DNA of 64,000 nucleotides from Euptelea pleiosperma (lineage: Eukaryota > Streptophyta > Magnoliopsida > Ranunculales > Eupteleaceae), in contig CM068552.1 in assembly GCA_035048495.1 (NCBI GenBank), positions 17,236,753 through 17,300,752 on the forward strand, in the 5' to 3' direction. How positions within the stretch are numbered: position 1 is the stretch's first letter; the number at the start of each line of letters is the position of its first letter. The notes beneath the pieces were generated by a model. That model was not told the origin of the DNA. It saw nothing but the letters and a program-made list of their open reading frames with translations, and did not search any database. Shown here in pieces: positions 51,480 to 63,983 of the stretch. Made by a program: the position numbers and the translations under genes.

Positions 51480-51745
51480 AAAATAATACTGCGATAACCG
51501 ATATACAAGAATAATGTCATAACTGCGATAGCCAATATTTGAGAATAACGCCATAACTGCGATAGTCGATATTTGAGAATAACGTCGTAACTGCGATAGC
51601 CGATATCTGAGAATAATGCCATAACTGCGATAGTCGATATTTGAGAATAATGCTATAATTGCGATAGTCGATATCTGAGAATAATACTGTGATAACGCCA
51701 TAACTGCGATAGCCGATATCTGAGAATAATATTGCAATAGCCGAG
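51480..51745. repeat. 34-bp minisatellite
   Basis: About seven units of the type taactgcgatagccgatat plus ctgagaataatgcca, measured as 34 bp between matching points at 51623 and 51657. Because 34 is not a multiple of three, all three frames cycle through the same repeat and appear open on the minus strand. Confidence 0.88.
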
Positions 51746-51780
51746 TCTGACTCCTTCGCTGAAAGTGGATAGGCATTCAA

Positions 51781-52290
51781 ACTTCAAGCCGAGTCTGACT
51801 CCCATTTCTGGAAGTGGATCGGTAACTTCAAGCCGAGTCCGACTCCCATTTCTAGAAGTGGATCGGTAACTTCAAGCCGAGTCCGACTCCCATTTCTGGA
51901 AGTGGATCAGTAACTTCAAGCTGAGTCCGACTCCCATTTCTGGAAGTAGATCGATAACTTCACTTCAAGCCGAGTCCGACTCCCATTTTTGAAAGTGGAT
52001 CGGTAACTTCAAGCCGAGTCCGACTAACATTTCTGAAAGTGGGTCAGTAACTTCAAGCCCAGTTCGACTCCCATTTCTGGAAGTGGGTCGGTAACTTCAA
52101 GCCGAGTCCGACTCCCATTTCTGGAAGTGGATCGGTAACTTTACTTCAAGCCGAGTCTGACTCCCATTTATGAAAGTGGATCGGTAACTTCAAGCCGAGT
52201 CCGACTCCCATTTTCTGGAAGCGGTAACTTCACTTCAAGCCGAGTCCGACTCCCATTTCTGGAAGTGCGCGTGGATCGGTGTATCTCGGC
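51781..52290. repeat. 44-bp minisatellite
   Basis: Eleven units with the core cttcaagccgagtccgactc followed by ccatttctggaagtggatcg. Some units carry an extra cttca (49 bp). Units differ by scattered substitutions. Confidence 0.9.
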
Positions 52291-52299
52291 TGGGACTTT

Positions 52300-55200
52300 C
52301 TTGCCAAGCGTAATCCCTTTAATTGAGATTGGCTTGACTTTCTCGCCAAGCGCAATCCCTTTAACTGAGATTGGCTGGACTTTGATCTTTAATGGTCGAA
52401 TATGATTTCTTATTTGGAAATGGCTGGCACACTTCAATATACTAACATGCTTCAATAGACTAACATGCTTAAAATATAATGCAATTTCATTTAATCAAGG
52501 TCTCATGGTCTTAGGGGAGCTTGGGCTCCACTATTCTTTTTGTCTCCCTTTCTCTAATCAAGCCCCAAGTCAGGGGGTTGGGCTTGGGTCAACTTTGCCA
52601 AGCCCCCAAGTGTGATAGTTTGGCTTACAAAATAATTTCTTATCAAATCATGCTTGGGTGGGCCTATTACATGGCCCACACAGTTTGTCTCATTATCAAT
52701 CTAGGCCCTAAGGCCTCATGAAAATAATTGGGCCAATCATAGCCCCAAATCAAATCTAATTTTGGCCCATAGAGTTTAGGTTAGTATAGGCCTTTTATGC
52801 ATTTGGGCCTAAGTCTATGTTCATAAAGAAACCAGGCTCCCATGCATGTTTACCGTGTTCGGATAAGCTGACTAAATGTCCATTTCATCAATTTTACAAA
52901 TGGGCTCATCATCGGTCTAGGCCCTAAGGCCTTATGAAAATAATTGGGCCAATCACAGCCCCAAATCAAATCTAATTTTGGCCCATAGAGCCTAGGCTGG
53001 TATGGGCTCTTACATGTGTTTAAGCCATCTAAAGCCTATCTCCATTTGAGTTCACTTGTGTGTGTCAACGGCCACAATGTGTAGGCATTTATATAAGTTA
53101 CATTCTTTTGGGTTCATTAACCCATGAATGATAGGTTTATGCTATGAGGGGGTGGTGTACACATTGTGCCCCAACGACAACTTCTCTTACATGCCTCTTC
53201 GTATTTGGATTCGGGCTGCTCGGGTCAATCAAGTTTTGATGGACCGACTACAAGGCCCACAAAATCTACATTGCAAATAGAGTCAGGCTTGGCCATTGTC
53301 GTCAATTGGGCCCTTTAAAATAAATCAGGCCTTAGTCTAATTTATACGGTGATTGTGTGCATACCGTCACAGGCTTACCATATAAAATTCAAAAAGTGGT
53401 GGTGTGCATACCTCGATGTGGCGCCACCAATCAGATGGTTCATAAGGGAAGGGACTGGATTCAGCTCCTCTGAGCAGCTGACCATCTCCAAAACCAATGT
53501 CCGCTAACTTCTCACAACAAGTACCTCAAGCAACTCAGCTGGTTAGCCTACTGACATTTTCTTGATTGATAACATGCAAGTTTGCCACCGAAACAACTCT
53601 AGCCACTTGATCAACTATCATCAACTGGTACAAAGCTTCATCAGCAACCAAGCTCTCCATCTCTCTGGCCATCCACTACAGAAAGCAACTCTCCATCCAA
53701 CGGGTTTGATCTCATTAATCATGCTGATCTTTGGTTTGTTGAACCACATGGAAACCAACCACGCACCCTTCGGTCGGATGGCGCCAGGAGGCTTATGATT
53801 AAACTGGCATGTGAATCTGTCACCTGGCGCCATCACCTCACTTCCTAGCATGATCATGTCACATGATCTAGACGTTAGAAATTTGATCAACCGCCTGATC
53901 AACTAGGTGCATCATCTGGTTCAATCCTCCACCATTTCTTATTAAAACCCCACCTGCCTTGTACAACAACTTCAATCTCCACGTGTTGGCAGCTTCAACA
54001 ACTAATTAACTTGTAGCTTTTCTCCAACTTCAGCTTCTACTCATAGCACCTCTCCACCTGGCATCCTCTCCTTATCCTTACAAAACAACTTCTACGTGCC
54101 TTCCACCATGTGTCCCTCAACCATGCTAATTCTAGCCTGCACATCAACAACCGTTAACAACAACAACGCGCCATGCCGGTCTTCACATGGCCTTCTCCAA
54201 TGATTTTCTCCACGTCAACGTCATCCTACAATAGGCATTCCAACGAACCAACATTCTGGCCACCCGATCAATCATCATCGTCTTTGACATGACTCCATCC
54301 TCCATTATTGACGAACAACACAAACAAGTCATCAACGTGCATCATCGCCTTCCTCCTTTAGTTGTGGATCTTTGTCGATCAATATCTCCATACGATCAGA
54401 CGCATGTGCATCCACTTCAGCTGATGTCTTTATCAACAAATCGATCGCTGCACCATCCAATCATCTCCTCGATTGCCATCTGTAGCACCAAAACAACCGT
54501 TTGCATAAAGTGGGGTCAACTATCCAAGCAAGCAGTTGTCTGCTCATGCATGCCAGCCAGCCTGCCACGATCGGCTCTTATCAATGGCTCCATTTTTGTC
54601 CTAGTATTGACATGTGGCCCTTCAATCTCTCATGCAACCAACAGCGCACCACCCATTTGCAAATCACGCCTTCGCTTGAGCATCTTGAGAAACCATGGCC
54701 TGCAATAGTAACCACCCAAATCAAGCATGCAGCAACTCCATCCAATTGTTGAACCCTTGCTCTATCAACAAGCGACTCCGTTAGCTCATAAGTCCGGCAA
54801 CCAGTGCGAGAGCTCAACATCGTCTCCTTCATCATTTGATCGTGCATCCGATCCTCCATGACCATGCACTCATCACTTGCTATAGGAGCACCAGCCAATC
54901 AACCTCCTTCATTCAGTGATGAATCTGGATCGTCCAACACCTGAGATCATATGGATCCATCTGATTGGACATTCCTACACCTCGTTCAATGTTGCGCCAC
55001 CCATGCAATTATCAGCATAACACACCAGCCGACATTTAATGCTAGCCAGCCACCAACCATTGGAGGTGATTCTAATCAGACGATTTTGCGTGGAAGATAA
55101 TTGCACGCCACGTCAACAGCTCCATTCTCCACCAACCTGTAAACGATGACCTCCATCAAACTTTAATCTGCTACATCGCGATCATGCAGGCACCTTGCCC

Positions 55201-55560
55201 AACTCCGTTGACGCCATGCAGTTGTTTTGACTCCACGCAGCCAATCAGGCTTTGCAACCGGCGACATTCGATCCTCCAACAACAATGGCTTCCATTAGAT
55301 AGGATTTCACCCTCTCCATTATTGCTCGACAACCACCCTTGCAACTCACAGCAGATCCCCTAGCTAACTGATACTAAACAATCGGCTCTGCAACTCATTT
55401 CATCAACTCCACGCACCTGCAAAGCCCAAACCAGCAGATGATCTGCATGCTCCAGCAAGCTCCTCCATCAGTTGTTTGATGGCTCCACCAATCAACCAAT
55501 CACCATCACCTCTTTGCATCGCATGATCAGCAACAGCGACATGCTCCTCCATTGACGGCC
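52300..55560 (-). other. Interior of the non-autonomous element, no gene recognised
   Basis: A 75-bp segment (taggccctaaggcc, gaaaataattgggccaatca) occurs at about 52702 and 52917. From 53450 on, the + strand is rich in catc, caac and ctcc words. Short open frames on both strands (for example 54289-54708 and 54581-54898) overlap and show no domain. Confidence 0.45.
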
Positions 55561-55587
55561 AAAAGGTTCTCACAGATGGCGCCATTT

Positions 55588-56017
55588 TGTAGAGGGTCGA
55601 AACGGGTTTGCCATCCGATCTTCGATCCTCCCTCCACAAGCAATCAACATATAGTTAATCAAACAATAAACATAATCAAATTAAGCAAAATAAATTAAAA
55701 GCAACACAACGCAATACGTACGTGGTCCACGAGAGGCCGATGATGGCTAATTTCACTATCAAAATCTTCAGGTTACAATATACATCTCTCTACATATATT
55801 TTCTCTCTCTAATTTCTCTCTCTACATACATCTTCCTCTCTCTAGTTTCCTCTACCAAAAGCTGATCACTTCTCATTCTCCGTACCCTTTCCTTTATAGG
55901 GCTCCTCATGTGACATGTGTCGACGCAAGAGGAATTTTAGGGTTTAGAGTAGCGATATAGTGCTTCGCGGTGAATAGCTCCCGATATGATGATGACTTGT
56001 CATTTTATGTACTCACA
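55588..56017 (-). repeat. 5' LTR of the non-autonomous element
   Basis: 430 nt, closely similar to 50872-51352. On the minus strand it is followed directly by AAA and the TGGCGCC primer site (about 55565-55584). Confidence 0.85.
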
Positions 56018-56246
56018 TAGAGATTGAGCCATTGCCTACTATTGTGCCATTCTCGAGGTTATTTGCCCGTGCCAATGGGTTTGATTGGTTTCTGATGAGC
56101 TATGATTTCAAAAATTAAGATGTTTTTGGAAACATGAGTTGTAATTGTGCATGTAGAGGCCCAAACTCCTCAAGGCATCTTGATCTGTTGAAAAGAGAGT
56201 TGGAGTGGCGCACAACGAGGAGGGAACCCTTTAAAAAGAGAATTGT

Positions 56247-56456
56247 TGTAATACCCTAAACTTTTCATGGGTATTTTGGTCGATCCATAAATATTTTATT
56301 TCTTTTTCTTTTTTATAAAAGAAGCTTATGATTATTTTGGTAAAAACATGTCCACCTCTGTGACACACGCATTGGACATGGGAGAGCTCCTCTGGATACT
56401 CTCAAATGATACTTAAGAGAAATAAAATAATTTTAAAAATTAAAATTCTAGAGAGT
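56247..56456 (+). mobile_element. Truncated 5' LTR of the gypsy element
   Basis: Starts TGTAATACCCTAAACTTTTC and aligns by eye with the start of the 3' LTR at 63061 (ttttcatgggtattttggtc, ggacatgggagag, actctcaaatgatacttaag). Ends abruptly against copia-derived sequence. Confidence 0.8.
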
Positions 56457-56590
56457 ACACCAAGTGTAATCATTAACAAAGGTAACAAAATAACATAAGC
56501 CAAAAATGGAGGTAACATGGGCAGGACCCCAAACATCTGAATGCACAATACCAAACGGAACTGAACATTTATTGGACTTCTGTCTGAGGT
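56457..56590 (-). pseudogene. Ty1/copia integrase fragment
   Basis: Minus strand reads KCSVPFGIVHSDVWGPA and GLCYFVTFVNDYTW, the start of the copia integrase core, without an internal stop. It sits inside the gypsy 5' region, so it was inserted or captured there. Confidence 0.8.
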
Positions 56591-57120
56591 CCGATCAGCC
56601 ATACAAATGGTCGGTCAACCGCTCAGGTCGAATCACGAGAATTTCATTCTGTTGGGGGTGGCCGGCCGACCGATTTGGCCGATCGACCGCTCAAAGTTAA
56701 AAGACTCTGGTCTGTTGAACCCTACACCAATATAACAAAAAAATACCGTAACCATCCTATGAGGCTAGGATAGCCTCCAAACAAACAAGACTAAGTTCAA
56801 AGGACATCTAGGGTCTTGGAGAACCGCAGGCATAGCACGGTAAACCCTTAGATTTAAGCGAGTAAGGTCACCACAAGATTACGATAGTTGAACGTTCGTT
56901 GAGTGAGAACGTATGTTAAATTTAGAGCTTCAAATCTTCGTGCTTGAACTTAACTTTCTTCCGTTGAGCTGCATCATTTGGGTTGGTCTTCTTCAACTAT
57001 TGCTTTTCTTCAAATTGTTTGTAAAGTTAACTTGATTGTTGACACTTCAGTCTTCATAGAACTTTTAATGAGCGAGATCAAACACCAAAGAACTAAGAGT
57101 TCCTAAGATTGACAATAGAG
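56591..57120. other. Gypsy 5' region, unassigned
   Basis: Contains a repeat of ggtcggtcaaccgctc and ggccgatcgaccgctc words (56610-56690). No gag was recognised. Confidence 0.35.
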
Positions 57121-57126
57121 ACTTTT

Positions 57127-57590
57127 CAGAGTATTTGCTATGTTTGGACTGGATGTAGAGGTGACCAATGCAGTGATCTAAGGTACCTTACTCCTTTTTA
57201 GTCAATTAGCTCGTGTACTATTTGATACTGGAGCTACGCATTCTTTTGTATCATCCTCTTATGTTCATGTCTTAGGCTTGAGACATGGGCTATTAGATTT
57301 GGTGTTGTGTGTAAACACCCCATTCGGGAAGAGTGTAGAGACCGATAGAATCGGGTCAATCTTGTGCGGTCTGGATTGCCGATCAGGAGATGGTCGTGGA
57401 TCTAGTAATATTGGGAATATCATACTTTGATATGATCCTCGACATGGATTGGCTCCCAGCCTACCATGCTACGTTGGATTCTTTTTCAAAGGAGGTGACA
57501 TTTAACATTCTTGGAAGATCTGTCTTCCACTTCTTTAGCAAGAAAAGTGTAGAGGATAGTATAGGCTTCCCGGCACACATTCTCTGCTAA
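57127..57590 (+). pseudogene. Gypsy aspartic protease
   Basis: Frame pieces read VFAMFGLDVEVTNAVI, LARVLFDTGATHSFVSSSYV (catalytic DTGA) and VILGISYFDMILDMDWLPAYHATLD, the standard gypsy protease order. Frameshift between the two halves at about 57370. Confidence 0.85.
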
Positions 57591-57679
57591 GAGACTATCA
57601 TTTCGTCATTACAACCAGAGGAAATTGTGCAGGTCTTTCTTGATTTGTTCCAGAGGAATTACTAGGACTACCACCGAGG

Positions 57680-58330
57680 AGATTGGTTGATTTCACCATT
57701 ATGATACACCCTGATACAACACCAATTTTCATATTGCCATATCGTATGTCACCACTTGAGCTCAAAGAATTGAAGGTGCAACTACAAGAGCTCTAGGATA
57801 AGGGATTTATATGCCTTAGCACTTCACCTCAGGTGCACCTATTTTATTTGTAAAGAATAAGGAGGGGTCTTTACGACTATGTGTGGATTATAGGCAGCTG
57901 AATAGAGTGATAGTGAAGAATCAGTACCCATTATCGCGTATCGATGACTTTTTTGACTAGCTACGAGGATCGCAGTTCTTCTCAAAAATTGACTTCAGGT
58001 CAGGATATCACCAACTGAGGGTGAAAGACGAAGACATCATTTCGATCTCGTTACGAACACTATGAATTTCTTGTGATGTCTTTCTGATTGACGGATGCAT
58101 CGGCAACATTCATGGATCTGATGCATTGGGTATTTCGACCCTAGTTGGATCAGTTTGTAGATGACATACCGATCTACTCCAAGACTCAAGAAGAACATGA
58201 GCAACATTTGAAGATAGCACTACAGACCTTGAGAAAGAACCAATTGTAGGCAAAGAAAAATAAGTGTGCATTTCGGTTGGCAAAAGTGCAGTTTCTTGGC
58301 CACCTTATCTTGAGAGAAAATTTCTGTGAA
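57680..58330 (+). pseudogene. Gypsy reverse transcriptase
   Basis: Reads [67 protein letters not shown], then FVDDIPIYSKTQEEHE (catalytic D-D pair kept, YVDD-type box) and FLGHLI. Several in-frame stops and frameshifts. Confidence 0.87.
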
Positions 58331-58389
58331 TCCAACAAAGATCGAGGTAGTTACAGTTGGAACAGATAAAAGAGCGTTAAGAAGATACA

Positions 58390-58790
58390 CAGCTTCCTAA
58401 GACTAGCAGGCTACTATAGACGTTTTATAGAGTATTTCTCATGACTAGCAGCACCGATGACGAAGCTTACACGCAAGGGCGGAAGTTCATTTGGACCAAT
58501 GCATGCGAAACATCATTCCAAGAACTCAATAAGAGGTTGAATATAACACTGATAATAACCATTTCGATGAGTGAGGTGGGGTATACCATCTACAATGAAG
58601 CTTCGTTGAGATGTCTTGGATGTGTACGTGCTCATGGAGTAGGGCAAAGTCGTGGCATACGCTTCCAGACAGTTGAAAATTCATGAATAGAACTGCCGAA
58701 CTCACAACCTAGAGCTTGCGGTGATTGTATTTGCGTTGAATATTTGGCAACACTACTTATACGAAGAGAAGTATGAGTTTGGAGTATGTT
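58390..58790 (+). pseudogene. Gypsy RNase H
   Basis: Reads AGYYRRFIEYFS, KFIWTNACETSFQELNKRL, AYASRQLKIHE and HNLELAVIVFALNIWQHYLY, typical of gypsy RNase H. Cut off shortly before the solo LTR. Confidence 0.82.
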
Positions 58791-58876
58791 AAAACTGAGA
58801 TAGTGGAGATGGATGGAGTTTTTTTAATGATTATGAGTTTACTCTACATTACCACCATGGGAGGGCAAATGTCATG

Positions 58877-61452
58877 TGTCACGCCTCGAATCCGGGCACC
58901 CAAATCGAACCCGAATGCCTATGGATCAACCCGTTTACCCAAGATCCAAGGTGTGATAAAAATAAAATGCTCCAAAAAATAAAGAAAACAACAAGAATTA
59001 CTATAATGATTGATGAATAACAGCTCAACTCCAATAATCAAAATAATGCGGAAGCGTAAACAAGTTATTACGTTGAAATAACCAAAGTCAAAATCAAAGT
59101 TAAACTTTTTAATTTTATCAAAATTACTAATTAGGGTCTCTATAATTACCTAATATTTATATCAAACATCTTTTGTGAAAGCACTTAAGCTAAAACACTC
59201 GTTTAAGATAATTTTGAAATTTTATTTTCGCGATTCTAACAAAAATAGTCAACTTTTGGTCAAAATTCGAAGTATGTCAAAAAATTATTTTCTTCAAGAG
59301 TTTTTAAAATTTATAAGAAACAACTTTAACAAATGAACTTTGGCCAAAAATGACGTTTTATAGTTCTTTTAGTGGTTTCACAATTGTTGCAGTTTTATAA
59401 AAGTGACCGGCAAAACTCAGTCGGTTGATTTTTTTCTAATTTAGTCGTATAATTCGAGGGTCAATTTAAAACGGAATCCAACAAGTGATATATGCATTTA
59501 ATAGTGCTCAAAATTTATGATTTTTCTATCAAATAATATAATATAGGTTATATTTTATAAATCAAAGAAAAAATTGAAATAAAATTAAAAATTATTATAA
59601 ATTCGTAAATGACAGTCAGTTAGTAAAAAGGGTCTACAAGACATCTTCGATTGAATTTGGTGACCCAATAAATAGTTCTGGAAAGATAACTCAAAGACAC
59701 GTATTTTATGTTCAGTCAAAAGATAGATTTCCACTACAAGTAAGCCAAAAACTCAGTCGAAGTTGACTATTATGTACTATTTGTGTGACAGCAACTATAA
59801 CGTTTACTTTGCAGAGTTTCATAGGACATAAAACAATACATTAAATTCTCAAAAAATTTGATAAAATACTAGAACCATTTCAGAAATAAACCCCTTTGGA
59901 ATCACATTATTTGAATATCAAGAGAATATTTGATGAATATTCTCGTCCATGACATCGGGTAAATACGAGAATATTCGAAAATTTAGTAAAGTGTCAAAAT
60001 GTGAATTAAAATATTTTAATCAATCCCAACATTAACAAATCATCTTTGAACATCCATAAACCTTAAGAAAAAAATAAAACAAAATAATCTTAATCCTCAA
60101 ACTCCGTCTCGTCCATGATGTCTTCCCCGTCAATGGTTCATCTTTATCTTCTTTTATATAATCTGAAATTTTGTTCGGTATAAACCGTGAGCTTTCGCCC
60201 AGTACATTCCACAGGATAATCACATGTTTATAATTCATTTAATTTAAACACATGCATAAATTAAGAGCATATGGGATACATGATCAAATATATAAAAATA
60301 CGATGAAGATGATGATGATAATCCGATTGAATGAACTCAAAAATTTCATTTCACACATTCCTTTTTTTCATAAGTCCAACCCGTAGGTTATTATGCAGGG
60401 GTTTGAGGTCTTTCACCCTAGGGCACCGAGCCCTTATTAATTCTTTAGGGTTCCTCTGGGCCGCAGAGCCTATGCACACTCCCAGCTAAATCAAATCATT
60501 CGGGCTACAGAGCCTATGCGCACTTCCGACTAAGTCAAACCTTCGGGCCGCAAAACCTATGCGCACTCGCGATTAATACCAAGAAGAACTCCAGAAAGTT
60601 TAGAGAGCAAAAGAGAGCTCCAGAGAATTGATGAATTGATATAAAGGCGATGGGTCCTATTTACAATAGTTTGTGGGGATAAACTTCCAAATATAAGTTT
60701 TATACTTTTAGCAAGTATATTTAAAACTTTCTATTTTATTTTAAAAAAATTCTTTAAAGCGATTTTATTTTAATTGATTTTCGTAACATTAAAAGGGGTA
60801 ATTTTTATAATCCATTAGATGACTTATTTTAAGATGGGTATTGGCTAAAAATGGGCCTAAGGCCTATGATTATCAAGTAGGCTTTAAATAAGATTATTTT
60901 TGGGCCTAAAAGATCTCTAAATTGGCCCGAAAGCCTACCCCAATAAATAAACTCAATTAACGTGCAAACAAGAAATAATAACAAAACTTACCAACGATTA
61001 TTCATTAAATTTATAAAAGACAATAAAAATTATTTAAAATATTTTTAATTTAAAGTTCTTTTTAAAATATTATATTTTTTGTAAAATATCAAAATGTGAT
61101 AAGTATCTCAAATACTCTAATGGTAACAACGTGTTGATTAAAAATGCAAGGTGGCATTCGTCATTTAAAAATATTATTATTTTTAAATTAATTCCTAATT
61201 TAAAATTACGATCTTAGTTAATTAAGTTAGTTATCAAGTACACAGAATGTCCTACATTACTACGGTACAAGTACAATTATATGAAAATCGATTCTAGTGT
61301 TATTATAATAAAATTTTCTACGTATCATGATATAAATGTTATGACTAAGTTCTCGAATTAATTTTTAAAGTTTAAAAAATCAAGATGCCAATTTTTACAA
61401 TTTTATAGTTAATTTACACTAATACCCCTAAATAAAAGTTCAGGGTATTACA
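58877..61452 (-). mobile_element. Solo Ty3/gypsy LTR inside the gypsy element
   Basis: 2576 nt with + strand ends TGTCACGCCTCG and GGGTATTACA and a perfect 5-bp duplication TCATG (58872-58876, 61453-61457). On the minus strand it starts TGTAATACCCTGAAC, close to the host element's own LTR start, so it is a related family in antisense. Three tandem units of about 47 bp (gcctatgcgcactc words) at 60455-60590. No coding content. Confidence 0.85.
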
Positions 61453-61459
61453 TCATGAC

Positions 61460-62520
61460 AGATGCCTTTAAAAAGAAATCTTAGAGAATGGTATCAAGTT
61501 TGACATTGCACAGATGGCAGTTACTCGACACAGTTGAAGAGTACGAACTTGGAGTTGAGAGACATGAGACACGAGCGATCTTGTGCAACTTAGTGGCTTA
61601 ATTGACTCTTATCCAAAAGGAATACTAGGAACTTGGGACCTTACGAGCATAGATCATTTGCAATGAGAGATCAGATTTGATGGACCGTACAAACTAACGG
61701 CAACTTATGATATCTAGGAAGACTTTGCATATCAGATCATGAGATGTGACGGGATGACATACTTTCAGAGGTGCATCGTTTGAGGCTAACTATTCATCTA
61801 GGAGACACAAAAATGTACTACGACTTACAGCATTAGTTTGGTGGAGAGAGATGAAACGGGATATCGCCAGTTTCATTTCAAGATTTCTCATTTGTTAGCA
61901 TGTGAAAGTAGAACAAAAATGACCAATAGGGTTATTACAACCCTTGATTACGAGTAGCAGATTGGAAGTGGAACCACATCACGATGGACTTCGTACATAG
62001 AACTATCGAAGACTCAGCGAGGACAAGATGCAGTTTGGATAATTGTGGTCAAGTTGACAAAATCGGCGCACTTCCTAGCAGTAAAGACTACAGACTCAAT
62101 GACAACGCTCATGGAGCTCTACATGAGGGAGATCATATGGCTACACAGCATTCCGCTCTCGACAGTATCTAACCGTGACTCAAAATTCACATCACATTTT
62201 TGGCACAGTTTACAAAAATCCTTGGGAACATAATTGAACTTCGACTCAGCCTTCCATCCACAGAATAATGGATTGTCAGAGCGCACCATCCAGATCCTAG
62301 AAAATATGTTGAGAGCTTGCACAATGGACTTCCAGGGGAGTAGGTGCGAACATCTACGATTGACAGAATTCGCTTACAACAATACTATCAAGCTAGCATC
62401 CAAATGGCACCATATGATGCACTCTATGCTAGATCTTGTAGATCATCTGCTGGGCAGAGGTCGGAGAGCAAGTGATATCGAGACCAGAGTTGGTCCAGGA
62501 GACCACTGAGAGAGTGAAGA
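61460..62520 (+). pseudogene. Gypsy RNase H remainder and integrase
   Basis: ADAFKRKS-like start, then WWREMKRDIASFISRFLIC and VKVEQ, followed by the core: WIIVVKLTKSAHFLAVKTTDSM, IPLSTVSNRDSKFTSHFW, DSAFHPQNNGLSERTIQILE and EFAYNN. DDE-type core motifs are recognisable. Stops at about 61905-61960 and 62231. Confidence 0.85.
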
Positions 62521-62589
62521 TCATCTATGATATGTTGCTTATAGCCTAGAGCCGACATAAGAGTTATGCAAACCACCGCAACGACCATT

Positions 62590-63010
62590 GGAGTTTCGAG
62601 ACAGACCACGTGTTCCTACGAGTGACACCACGGATGGGAGCCATTCGGTTTGACAAGAATGGCAAATTGGCACCACAATACATTGGCCCATTCCAAATCC
62701 TTGACAGAGTTGGAGATGTCGCATATCAGATAGCATTGCTGCCAGAGCTATCCAGAGTACACGTCTTTCATATATCTATGCTTCACTAATATGAGCCAAA
62801 TCCAACACACATCATCAATGGCAATACTTACAGCTCAGATATGATGCAAAATACGAGGAGCGACCATCGCAGATCTTGGACACAAAGGAACATATGTTAC
62901 GCACTAAGACTATCCGATTGGCCAAAGTGTTGTGGCAACATCACAATCCCGATGAGGCAACTTAGGAATTCGAGTCTGAGATGTGCGATAAGTATTCAAA
63001 TCTTTTCACT
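62590..63010 (+). pseudogene. Gypsy integrase C-terminus with chromodomain-like motif
   Basis: Reads VFLRVTPRMGAIRF, LAPQYIGPFQILDRVGDVAYQI, then about 62849 on YEERPSQILDTKEHML, KTIRLAKVLWQHH, PDEAT-stop-EFESEM. The order matches the chromodomain end of Tekay chromoviruses, with the expected Trp changed to TAG. Confidence 0.82.
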
Positions 63011-63060
63011 GATGTATGAACCATAAATTTCGAGGAAAAAGTTTCTTTTAAGGGGTAGAT

Positions 63061-63983
63061 TGTAATATCCTACAATTTTCATGGGTATTTTGGTCATTCC
63101 AAAAATAAATTTATTTCTTTTTTATTTTTTTATAAAAGAAGCGTGTAATTATTTTTGGTTAGAGCATGTCCACCTTTGTGACACGTCTTGGACATGGGAG
63201 AGATCCTTTGGATACTCTCAAATGATACTTAAGAAAAATAAAAGGCAATAGTGTGAAATAAAAGAATTTTAAAATTTAAAATTCTATAGAAATTTTAGGA
63301 AATTGAATAGATGGAGATCAAATAAAGATTTTCAAATATGAGTCTTGATCGTGGGGACCCACACTCTTGGTTAAATATGTGTAACTAATGGAGAGAAAAT
63401 AAGAAATTCCAATTTAAAGCAAGAGACAATTAAATAAATAGTTATTCTTGGAGTTTAATTAGAGACATCCTCCATATTAAAGATTGTAGAAACCTCTCCT
63501 ATTAAGAAAAACGCGTGTAAGTGGAAAAAATTTAGACAACCTTTTAAGAACTTAATGAGGCTTTAAGAGCCTTCCCACAAAGAAAACAAATGTCCCATTT
63601 TCTTGGCTTAAAGGATCAAGATCACCTAGAGAATAATCATCAATGGAATGATGATGACTACTTAGAGGACGACACTCAATGGGGCAACGAGCATCATGAG
63701 ATAGAACATGCTGAGGAACAAACTTAGTTTAAATCTATCTTTTTGCTCTAATTCGATTATTAATGATGTAATTAGACCATTTACAATTTAAAATTGTTGG
63801 TAGGATCTTTTGTAGACATAAATTGGATATTTTGAGTACTGTTGATTATATTTACTATCGAATGTGACTAGACAATGAGACATTGTATTTAATCTTAATT
63901 ATTATCACACTTGGATCTTAGATAAATGGGTTGCCCACAGGTATTTTGGTCAGATCGTGGAAATTAGATTTTGGGGCTTGACA
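63061..63983 (+). mobile_element. 3' LTR of the gypsy element
   Basis: Follows the purine tract, starts TGTAATATCC and ends GGGGCTTGACA. 923 nt. The sequence after it (gttgc) does not clearly match the sequence before the 5' LTR (attgt), so a target duplication is unproven. Confidence 0.8.

Larger units (their letters stand above)
50872..56017 (-). mobile_element. Non-autonomous LTR retrotransposon (LARD-like), minus strand
   Basis: LTRs at 50872-51352 and 55588-56017 share the same start (TGTAGAGGGTCG) and end (CACA). Flanks CAGAG and TAGAG agree at 4 of 5. Orientation comes from TGGCGCCATCTGTGAGAACC next to the right LTR on the minus strand, a primer site of the kind used by Tat/Athila-type gypsy elements, and the purine tract GAGAGGGGGC beside the left LTR. 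The 4.2-kb interior holds two minisatellites and no recognisable gag or pol. Confidence 0.85.
56247..63983 (+). mobile_element. Decayed chromovirus-type Ty3/gypsy retrotransposon
   Basis: 5' LTR fragment, protease, RT, RNase H, integrase, chromodomain-like C-terminus, purine tract AAGGGGTAGAT and a 923-nt 3' LTR. Gene order and the C-terminal chromodomain-like motif fit the Tekay/Del chromovirus lineage. Stops throughout; inactive. Interrupted near the start by a copia fragment and at 58877-61452 by a solo LTR in the opposite sense. Gag is missing or unrecognisable. Confidence 0.85.

Noticed and set aside
51428..51780. Three overlapping minus-strand frames with repeated Tyr/Arg/Ser words
   Set aside because: All arise from the 34-bp minisatellite, whose unit length makes every frame cycle through the same words.
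51781..52290. Regularly spaced repeat resembling a CRISPR array
   Set aside because: The 44-bp units are contiguous with no unique spacers, and this is a plant nuclear context within an LTR element.
54289..54898. Long open frames on both strands inside the non-coding LTR element
   Set aside because: They overlap each other on opposite strands and match no gag or pol block that I recognise.
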